From positions 116,210,915 through 116,274,914 of the forward strand of contig OY726564.1 in NCBI GenBank assembly GCA_963383645.1: DNA of 64,000 nucleotides. Direction: 5' to 3'. Below the pieces are notes generated by a model. That model was given only the letters and a program-made list of their open reading frames with translations. It made no database searches and had not been told where the DNA came from. The translations under genes and the position numbers were made by a program. Below are positions 55,970-64,000 of this stretch, piece by piece; position 1 is the stretch's first letter, and every line of letters begins with the position of its first letter. Source of the DNA: Muscardinus avellanarius (taxonomy: Eukaryota > Chordata > Mammalia > Rodentia > Gliridae).

Positions 55970-56062
55970 ACAGCACCTCATTTAATCTTCCCAGTGAGCC
56001 AGGTAGGGGTGGGGCACCAAGCTGGTGAGGCCCAGAGTCAAGCCGTGCAGAGTCACGATCTC
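55970..56062 (-). repeat. MIR-like fragment
   Basis: cacctcatttaatcttccca and ggtgaggcccagagtcaag. Confidence 0.55.
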
Positions 56063-56252
56063 ACAATGGAGCTCGGCCCAGTGTCCTGAGTTCCTGTTCA
56101 GCACTTTGTCAAGCTTCCTCTAGCCAGACTCCAAGGCCCTCCAGGCTCTCCTCTCTCCCCAGTCCCCACTGAAGCCTTGCTCTTCTGGTCTTTAGTCTGG
56201 ACAGCCTCAAGGCCGGAGCTCTCTCCGGTCTCCTCCTTCCCTCCCTCCCTTG

Positions 56253-56411
56253 TTTTGGTACTGAAGACTGAACCCAGGGGCATTCTATTTTTATTTTGAA
56301 ATAGTCTTGCTAAATTGCTGAGGGCCTCGCTGAGTTGCTGAAGTTGCCGTTGAACTTGAGATCCTGCTGTCTCAGTACTGGGGTTAAAAGTGTGCACCGC
56401 TGCGCCCGGCC
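56253..56411 (-). repeat. B1-dID SINE
   Basis: Minus-strand copy with part of the ID half lost. Confidence 0.88.
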
Positions 56412-57459
56412 AGAGGGAACTTTCTCAGCCGAGTCTCACCGCGTAACTGGCCCCTGGTGCTCTGATGACAGGGTGACAGGCACCGGGAGGCGAGGCGGCT
56501 TTAGAGGCTGCTTCTCTCTGCAGTCTCATCAGCCGCACCCAATAAAGATCTAATCTAAGTCCCGCAGCGCGCTGGCTACGACTCGGCTTGAGGCCAGCCC
56601 TGGCACCTGTCCTGCAGCTAAACTGAGCCTCAAGTGCTGTCTGTGTAGAAATCCTGGCCTTCTCCAGAGCAGACCAAACAGAGGCCCTGGAGCTTGGGCC
56701 TGGCCTCCCTTCTAGGTTTCCTCATATTTGACACTCTTTCCTCCAGCAAGAAATCCTTCCCTTCCCCCAACACTGCCCCTCCGTGTGCTGTTTGAGCACA
56801 GAACCATCTCCGGGGCCTTCCCTCCCACCAAGGCAGGCTGCCCAGGTCGAGGCGGCTGTGCAGATCTGTGTCTACTGCACCGCAGCCCTGTGCCCACTGC
56901 TGCGTTTCTGACCCCGGAGCCCCCGGCCGGAGCCAAGGGTTATTCCCTGCAGTATCCAGAATTCCCAGCGGAGAACCTAACATCGTGGGTACTCGTTAAA
57001 TATTGGTTGTATGGCGGGTAACTGCTTCTCCTTCCCAGCCAGACCACGCCTGCCCATGGATGTGCAGGACTTCTAGGGTCCAGCTCACACTCAGGTTCTG
57101 CTGGGCTCCTGGACGCCGAGCGAGCATGTGGCCGGTGTGCCCAGGCTCACTGTGGCCGCCGCCCCCTCTGGTGCGAGGTTTCCTCTATCTGCTGCTGCTC
57201 AGGGGAAGTGCCGGTGATTGCTTCATTTCCCAGGGTGTGCAGGCCTGCTTCCGCCCCTCCCTGCTTGGGGAGTGGCAGCGCAGCCCTGGGAGGGGAGGGC
57301 CGGTGGCACCTGGGTTCCGTCGCCCCACAACCTCCCTGGTGCATCCCGCAGAGCCGTGGTTTGCACACGCGGGTACAGGGAGCCTGGGTGGAGGGACAGA
57401 GGATGGCCCGCCACAAGGGCCGCGCTCACGGAGGCCCAGAACCAGCTGTGTCCTTCGCC

Positions 57460-57700
57460 CTAACAGTGCCACCCCTGGGAATTGCTTCCAAAGAAATAAT
57501 TCAAAAGAAGAGGATACATGTACTGTTTACAACTGAGCTATTTATAATGAGGAGAAAGTGGAAGCAAAGGCCGTGACTCCAAATAGAAAAAGGATTAAAT
57601 AAATGATGGTATGTTTGTATAATAGGCTATCATGAAGACATTTAAAACGAAAATTGGACTCCGTAGAACAGGATATGGTCTTGGAAATGACATCGAATAA
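57460..57700 (+). repeat. Old L1 3'-end fragment (L1ME type)
   Basis: gggaattgcttccaaagaaa, gagctatttataatgagg and ttaaataaatgatggtatg. Confidence 0.65.
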
Positions 57701-57876
57701 AAACAGAGGGCAGAGGCGACAGACTGAGGACAGGCCTGTGTGGGTCCTTTATGTGGCTAAAAGTAACGAAGACACACAAAGGGCTAAAGCGAGGACTGGA
57801 GGGGGAACGGGGCAAAGAAATGGGGACGGGGCTGCGCACAGCTGGGCTCAGGGCCCAGCAGAGAAAGGAGGGCGGC

Positions 57877-57906
57877 AGGGAAAGAGGAGAGGAGAGGAGA
57901 GGAGAG

Positions 57907-57970
<64 letters not shown>

Positions 57971-58661
57971 AGAAGAAGAAGAAGAAGAAGAAGAAGAAGA
58001 AGAAGAAGAGGAGGAGGAGGAGGAGGAGGGGGAGGAGAGAGGAGGAGAGAGAGAAGAGGAGAGAAAGAGAGAGGAGAGAGAGGAGAGAGGGAGAGAGGGG
58101 AGAGAGGAGAGGGGAGAGAGAGAAGAGGAGAGGAGAGAAAGAGAGGAGAGAGGAGAGAGGAGAGGGAGGGAGAGAGAGGGGAGAGAGGAGAGAGAGGGAG
58201 AGAGAGGGGAGAGAGAGAAGAGAAGAGAGAGAGGGAGAGAGAGGGGAGAGAGAGAAGAGAAGAGAGAGAGGGGAGAGAGAGAAGAGAAGAGAGAGAGGGG
58301 AGAGAGAGAAGAGAAGAGGAGAGAGAGGGAGAGAGGAGAGAGAGGAAGAGAGAGGGGAGAGAGGAGAGAGAGGGGAGAGGGAGAAGAGAGAGGAGAGAAA
58401 CAGAGGGGAGAGAGAAGAGAGAGAAGAGAGGGGAGAGGGAGAAGAGAGGAGAGAGGAGAGGGGAGAGGGAGAAGAGAAAGGAGAGGAGAGGAGAGAGGAG
58501 AGGAGAGAGGAGAGGAGAGAGAGGAGAGAAAAGAGAGGAGAGGGAGAAGAGAGGGGAGAGAGAGGAGCGAGAGGGAGAGAGCAGAGAAGGAGAGGGGAGA
58601 GGGAGAAGAGAAAGGAGAGGGGAGAGGGAGAAGAGAGAGGAGAGAGAGAGGAGAGAGAAGG
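57877..58661. repeat. 785-bp homopurine tract
   Basis: Only three pyrimidines (C at 58401, 58568 and 58582) interrupt 785 bases of G and A on the plus strand. It begins as GGAGA blocks, then (GA)n from 57911, (GAA)n from 57966, (GGA)n near 58010, then variable GA-rich blocks to 58661. Long open frames on both strands are artefacts of this composition. Confidence 0.97.
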
Positions 58662-58740
58662 CATTGCATCAAGATGATAAAGTTTTATGGTTTTACTTTA
58701 AAATGTTTAAGATTAACTTAATAAATTATTTATTTATTTA

Positions 58741-58814
58741 CGATACTGGGGTGGAATCCAGGGCCTCACACATGCTAGGCAAGTGCTGTACCACTGAGCT
58801 CCATCACCAGCCCC
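58741..58814 (-). repeat. Full-length ID element
   Basis: Retains cacatgctaggcaagtgctg, a textbook monomeric ID. Confidence 0.88.
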
Positions 58815-58846
58815 TAAATTATTTCTTTAAAACAAAGCGAATAGTA

Positions 58847-59052
58847 GCCAGGCATGGTGGGCACACTTGTAATCCCCGCGCTTGGGAGGCTGAGGCAGGA
58901 GGATCGTGCAGGTTCGAAGCCAGCCTCAGCTACTTAGTGAGGTTCTCAGGAACTTAGTGAGACCCTGTTTCCAAATAAAGTATAAAATGGGTCTGGGAGT
59001 GTAGCCTGGAGGTAGAAAAGCCTCTGGGTTCCACCCCCTGTACCACCAAAAA

Positions 59053-59089
<37 letters not shown>
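58847..59089 (+). repeat. B1-dID SINE with target-site duplication
   Basis: aaaacaaagcga at 58829 and 59090; (AAAT)n tail. Confidence 0.96.
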
Positions 59090-59091
<2 letters not shown>

Positions 59092-59130
59092 AACAAAGCG
59101 ACTAAAACTATAAGCACAAAATCCTGGGGG

Positions 59131-59356
59131 TATTTTTTTTTTTTTTTTTTTTTTTTGCAGGCCTGAGGACGGAACCCAGACGCATTCCAGCTCCGAGCTA
59201 CACCCCCTGCCCAATTTTTTATTCTTTATTTTGAAACAGGGTCTCACTGAGTTGCAGAGGGCCTCACTACGTAGCTGAGGCTGTCCTCAAACCACGATCT
59301 TCCGGTCTCAGCCTCCCGAGTGCTGGGATGACAAGTGTGCACCCCCATGCCCAGCT
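59131..59356 (-). repeat. B1-dID SINE with long poly-T
   Basis: Minus-strand full copy. Confidence 0.94.
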
Positions 59357-59384
59357 TTCCTGGGAGTTTTCTACAGGCATCTCC

Positions 59385-59480
59385 CCCTCCTCCTCCTCCC
59401 TCTCCTTCTCCTCCCCCACCTCCTCCTCCTCCTCCAACTCTTCCTCCTCCTCCTCTTCCTCCTCCTCCTCCTCCTCCTCT
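59385..59480. repeat. (CCT)n pyrimidine-rich tract
   Basis: CCT/CTT run next to the 3' end of a minus-strand SINE; a few A interruptions. Confidence 0.9.
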
Positions 59481-59481
59481 T

Positions 59482-59650
59482 CTGTCCTGGGATTGAGCCC
59501 AGTACCACTTCACCACTGAGCAACACTCCAACCCTTTTGATCTTTTCTTAGTTTTGAGAGAGGGTCTCCCTAAATTGCCCAGGCAGCTCTTGAACTTGTG
59601 ATCCTCCTGCCTCAGCCTCTGGCACAGCTGGGATTATAGGCTTGCACCAA
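59482..59650 (-). repeat. Diverged ID-B1 SINE
   Basis: Old copy with ccactgagcaacactccaac ID half. Confidence 0.8.
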
Positions 59651-61910
59651 GGATCTGTTATCCACTGTGATTTTTATCATTGTTTAAAAAAATAGGAAGA
59701 GCAGGCCTCGTTCAGACCTCAGCGCTGGCTGTGGGCTCCTAAGTCATGCGCAGGCCCTAACCTGAGGGCCCTAAAAACATTTAGGGCATTTGCTGATGGA
59801 GAGAGAGTTCCCTCTATCCCTCCCCACTCGCTGCCCTGCAGGGGCCTCTCTCCCGAGGCTCCTCTCTGGAAGGAGCTGGAGGGAGAGTTAGGGGATATAC
59901 AGAGCGCACCCAGAGAGCCTGGCGCCCGGGGTGAGAGTCCTGCGTTTAGGGCACAGAGATACATAAAGCCTGACATTGAGTCCTTTTTTTCTTGTTTTTT
60001 TATTTTTTATTTTTTCCCAAAGAAAATAGTTGGGCTGGAGTTCTAGCTCAATCTCCAGCGCCCTCAAAAAAGGCCCGTTAGTTTATGATGAGCTGAGGAT
60101 CCCAAAGCTTGCCCTACAGACGAGGCACGAGGTGCTCCCTGCCTGCCCTTGGTCCTCCCGGCGTTTCTTGAACTTGAGGGACAGCCACAGAGCCTCCCCT
60201 CTCCTTGGCGGCCGCTGCTCCAAAGACCCCACGCCCCTCCTGTGCCTATAACCACAGGACCATCTGCCCAACTGGACTGCCAGGGCCTCCGTGGAGGCTC
60301 AGCCTCCCCCTCCCCCTCCCTGCTAGGCCCTTCTCCCCTCACCCAGGAAACCCATCACGGGATCGCTCTGCCGCCAGCCCCTCCACCAGGAAACTCTCCA
60401 ACCAAATGCCACACACTCCGGATTCTTCCCACAGCCCAGTCTCTAGCACCTCTGCCTTCCCACCGCGGCCCCCGCGCCTCGGCCTCCCCTCTGCCCACCC
60501 ATGACATACCATGCTCCTGAGCGCCCTGGGCCCCCATGCAGACTGGAGACGCCAGACACCGGCTTCTGGTCCGTGCCCAGTTCTGCTCATCCAGTCCTCC
60601 CTGCAGTGGCCACCTTGCCGGCCCCTGTGCCACACCTGGGCACGTGCCCCCCACTCAGGGACCCCCAGGCCGGCCAGCGCCACCCTCCCCGTGCCCCTGC
60701 TTGCTAAGGTCCCCTGGTGTTCGGAGCCCACTGTGCTGCCCCCCGCTGGGAGCTTCTCCAGCTCCCAGGACATTCTTTCTCCGTGAAACTCCTCAACCCG
60801 TGGTCCCCTCACCCTCCTACGCCGGCACCTAAGCACAAGGAAGCCCCCAGATCCTTGTGGAACGACTGGGCAAATCCGCGTGCCGCCACGGGCGCGTTCC
60901 CAACGCTGCGCAGAGGACTTCACGGCGTCCCTGTTTACTTTCAATCTGTTGGCTTTGGCCCGGCGGCCTCTCCTGTACAAGTCATTTCAGCTCGAACACG
61001 TCATGTGTCGTAGTGACTCTCCCAGCTGCAGGTCATCTGGATTCCTTCTATTTTTCATTCAAGTCATTAAGGAAAATGTTTAACAAGCCGGGGCCAAAGA
61101 CGGAGCCGCGGCCTGCCACTGGAGACTGTTCCTTGGGAGTCCTGGGCTCTGAGTGAGCATGCCTTGGGCCAGACTGCTCGGAATTTGTCTTGCCAAAAAA
61201 GTTCTTTGTAGTCAAAGTAAAGTGACTATTTGAGAAGTCAGAACACCCTGGCTGGTATATGAAATCCTGTGACCCCCTAAATCCAGCTGGAAGCTGTGGG
61301 CCGCGTCAGCCGAGATGGGAGGAGGTTCTGGTTTGGATGGCCGGCCTCTGGCTCTCTGGTCCCCAGGCTGCCTTAGGGGCCGAGGGTCCCACCCCAGCAG
61401 GGCCTCCCAGGGGGCCATGGGAGGCCCAGGGAGCCCTGTCCAGCACTCCCCCGTCCACTTTCTGCCTCTGCCTGGCCTCAAAGGAGCCCCGCTTTACTTA
61501 ATAATGGCCCCAAAGCGCAAGAGTAGCCATGCCAAGGGAAGGTGTCAGGCGCTGCCCTCTAAATGGAAAGGTTTCCCACTAAATCAGGGGAAAATCTCAT
61601 CCTGAGGTCGCTAAGTTCCGCCAAAAGAGCAACATTGATCCACGAAATTGTGCAGCAGGAAGAAACACTCCAAACTCCAAAGCTACATACAGCATGGTGT
61701 GTGCTGAGGTTTGGGTTAGCATGGGAAGGGCCTTGAACTAGAGGGCGGTGTGCTGCTGTCTCGGGCACCCGAGGGCACACACCTGGGCAGGGACCACGGC
61801 GCTGCAGGCAGGCTCCCCCCCCACACCCTTGAGGCCACTACTCTAGTAGGGAGAGTGTGTACCATATCTATGTTCCTGTCCCCCTTTCCCTCCCTTCAAA
61901 GTGCATTACT

Positions 61911-62205
61911 AGCCGGGCGTGGTGGGCACGCTTATAATCCCTGCGCTTGGGAGGCTAAGACAGGAGGACCGCGCAGGTTCAAAGCCAGCCTCAGCTACTT
62001 AGTGAGGCCCTTTGCAACTCAGTGAGACCCTGTTTCCAAATAAAGAATAAAACATAGAGAAGGGGTTGTAGCTCGAAGATCAAATGCCCCTGGGTTCCAA
62101 CCCCATACTCGCAAAAAAATAAATAACAATAATGATGATGATAATAATAATAACTTAGAGCTGGGGGTGTAGCTCAGAGATAGAAACCTCGGGTTCAACT
62201 CCCAG
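61911..62205 (+). repeat. B1-dID SINE with a second ID half
   Basis: ID halves at 62060-62105 and 62157-62205, linked by AAAT/ATG repeats. Confidence 0.9.
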
Positions 62206-62277
62206 ACGCACACACATACTCATTGAGCCAATGACGCGTTCCTCTTCTTCCTTCCTCCTGTATGTGTATATATGTGT

Positions 62278-62452
62278 GGGTTACTGGGGATTGAGCCCAG
62301 GGCATTCTACCTCTGAGCTACACCCCCAGCACTACTTTATTTATATTTTATTTTTGAAACTGATCTAAGCTGCTGAGGCCGGTCTTGAACCTGTGATCCT
62401 CCTGTCTCCGCCTCCCACATACTGGAATTATAGGCTGTACAACCCAGCCTGC
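62278..62452 (-). repeat. B1-dID SINE
   Basis: Minus-strand copy with short internal deletions. Confidence 0.9.
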
Positions 62453-62819
62453 ATGCCCCCTCCTTGGGCCATGGCTTGGACTCCCTAGCTGGTGCCTCGG
62501 GCTCCTATCTGGACTTCGGTGGGACACGTAAGCGCCCACCCAGCGCTGACCCCGGGCCCAGCCTCCCCCAGGAGTCCAGGGAGCCTTGAACGGAGAGGAC
62601 TGCACACAACACGCACTGACCACCCCGTCACAGGTGCGGGGAGCTTCGGGGTCCTCCTGTCCATCCTGCATTGCAGTCAGGCTGCACCAGCAGCTCGGGA
62701 GACGGCTGTCCTCCGAATTATTACAAAACCCTCTGTACAGACTCTCTCCACACCTCGCCGGGCTGGCCCCTGGCTAGAGCACTTCACGCTGACATAACCG
62801 AGTGGGCTCATAACCCCTC

Positions 62820-62945
62820 CCTGGCGGGTGCCTTTGCCGTTCTTCCTTCCAATTTACAGGCGGCACAATTTTCTGAGGCACAAGGAGGTCCAGGCCAGAA
62901 TGGGGCAAAGTCAAGACTGGAACATGGCTGCCTGCTCTGGCCTGG
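62820..62945 (-). repeat. MIR-like fragment
   Basis: ccaatttacaggcggcacaa and ggggcaaagtcaagactgg. Confidence 0.5.
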
Positions 62946-63398
62946 AGTGTCACACCTGGGGCGGCGCCGCCTCCGTGTGGCCCACACAGCCTGTGTTCAC
63001 GGGCGCGGGCGGCGTATCGTGCTCTTCAGGGGCTGCCTGAGCTACAGCGGGGTTTCCAGAGCCCATAGCTTAGAGGAGCCGCGGGAAAGCGCTGCAGAGA
63101 GACCGAGCAGTAGACCGTGCTTTCCTCTTTACACTGCTCGGGTGAGAGCGCTTTCCCACCATAGGAGCCACAGGTCGGCTCTGACCATCTCACCAGCCCG
63201 CCTCTGCCCCCTCCTGCCACTTTCTATTGCAAAACACACTCAGGTTCTTAGAATTTTTCACTCTGCAGGCTTAAGATGCATTAGTAACATCAATGCCGTG
63301 AGTTTGTAGGCTCCTTTAACTTTTCAAGGTGATTTGATAAATTATTTACGCTATGGGCGATCTTCTCACTTATCTTTATTTTCTTATTTATTTTTGTT

Positions 63399-63602
63399 TT
63401 GCGGTACTAGAGATTGAACCCAGGGCCATTCTACCTTCAAGCTACACCCCCAGCCCTTTAAAAAAAATTTTTATTTTGAAACAAAGTCTTGCTAGATTGC
63501 TAAAAGTCTTGCTGCGTTGCTGAAGCTGGCTTTGAACCTGCGCTCCTCCTGTCTCAGCCTCCCAAGAGCTGGGATTGCAGGTATGCGCCACAACGCCTGG
63601 CT
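63399..63602 (-). repeat. B1-dID SINE
   Basis: Minus-strand full copy. Confidence 0.93.
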
Positions 63603-64000
63603 CTTATGGATGGAGCCTTACGGATGGAGGAACTGACAGGACCTTGGGGCCAGGGACTGACCCTGGACCTGAAACTCAGCTTTCACAGTCTTTCCTGCAC
63701 GCACTACCCCGGCCTGGCACAGTTCGATACTTAGAGAAAGGGGGCAGAGCGTGTCGGGCAGGGCTCTGCATCCTTGGGCTCCAGGGTCCAACCTTGATGC
63801 ACCTAGCAGACTGACTTTCACTTACCCTTCCCCAGACACAAAAGGCAGGCGGGGCTTGTGAACTATGCCAATTGTGAGTTATGGGAACTTGTGAATTATG
63901 GGAAAAGATAGTGATTCCGGGCGTTTTGTAACTACACATGGGGCAAAGGTTTAAAGTCTCTATTTGCTATGGGAGAGCTTTAAAATCAAACAGGCTGTGG

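Larger units (their letters stand above)
32074..64000 (-). other. RCSD1: RCSD1 intron 1 (at least 31.9 kb, incomplete)
   Basis: No exon ending in ATG-GAG or ATG-GAA with a GT donor was found upstream of exon 2, so exon 1 probably lies beyond the window, consistent with the long human first intron. Besides repeats listed separately, these stretches show no recognisable feature: 33490-34270, 34950-35390, 36500-36690, 37300-37800, 38040-38670, 38940-39290, 39610-40440, 41400-41760, 44240-45080, 45280-46730, 48850-49140, 50290-50850, 51130-51745, 51870-52175, 52405-53180, 54125-55965, 56415-57455, 59655-61905, 62460-62815, 62950-63395 and 63605-64000. Confidence 0.6.

Noticed and set aside
57642..58721. 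Open frames of 355, 340 and 308 codons on both strands
   Set aside because: They exist only because the purine tract contains almost no stop codons; products are pure E/R/K/G or S/L/P repeats.
60339..60980. 213-codon minus-strand frame
   Set aside because: GC-rich intronic DNA with overlapping frames on both strands and no recognisable domain.

Overview
This is nuclear DNA from a mammal, most likely a squirrel-related (sciuromorph) rodent. The evidence is spliced genes with long introns, CpG-island promoters, old MIR and L1 fragments, and above all dozens of copies of one composite SINE: a 7SL-derived B1 half joined to a shortened tRNA-derived ID half (B1-dID / MEN type). The consensus differs in places from the usual ground-squirrel element, so a relative such as mountain beaver is possible; I cannot fix the species.

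Two protein genes are recognised, both transcribed on the minus strand, with a proline tRNA pair between them. This is the human 1q24.2 order RCSD1 - tRNA-Pro - MPZL1, seen in reverse. Positions 1-7011 are the start of MPZL1 intron 1. MPZL1 exon 1 (7012-7102) lies in a CpG island (about 6590-7620) whose upstream part carries a perfect 28-bp tandem repeat with a CCAAT box and a GC box in each unit. At 11688-12132 are two convergent tRNA-Pro genes (AGG on plus, CGG on minus) that differ at one base. RCSD1 (CapZIP, an actin capping-protein binding protein) follows. Its coding exons run from exon 7 (19433-19465, with the stop codon) through exon 6 (21370-22026), exon 5 (25030-25227), exon 4 (27268-27339) and exon 3 (31455-31544) to exon 2 (31969-32073). 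All six have in-phase GT/AG junctions and together encode 384 residues plus stop. Exon 1, which should carry only the first two codons, was not found, so 32074-64000 is read as RCSD1 intron 1.

The rest is repeat-rich non-coding DNA. There are about 80 SINE copies, many nested or sharing target sites, plus L1, MIR and MER20-like fragments and many simple repeats. Notable structures are a 785-bp almost pure purine tract (57877-58661), a 170-bp pure pyrimidine tract (34282-34451), an 87-bp alternating purine-pyrimidine tract (37012-37098), and an 8-copy 34-bp minisatellite (28942-29214). A 260-bp segment occurs twice, 3.3 kb apart, and at about ten loci the ID half of the SINE is tandemly iterated. 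A 200-base assembly gap lies at 28034-28233.

I found no bacterial-type system, CRISPR array, intact viral gene or further protein gene. The most unusual signals are the periodic MPZL1 promoter repeat and the repeated addition of ID halves.
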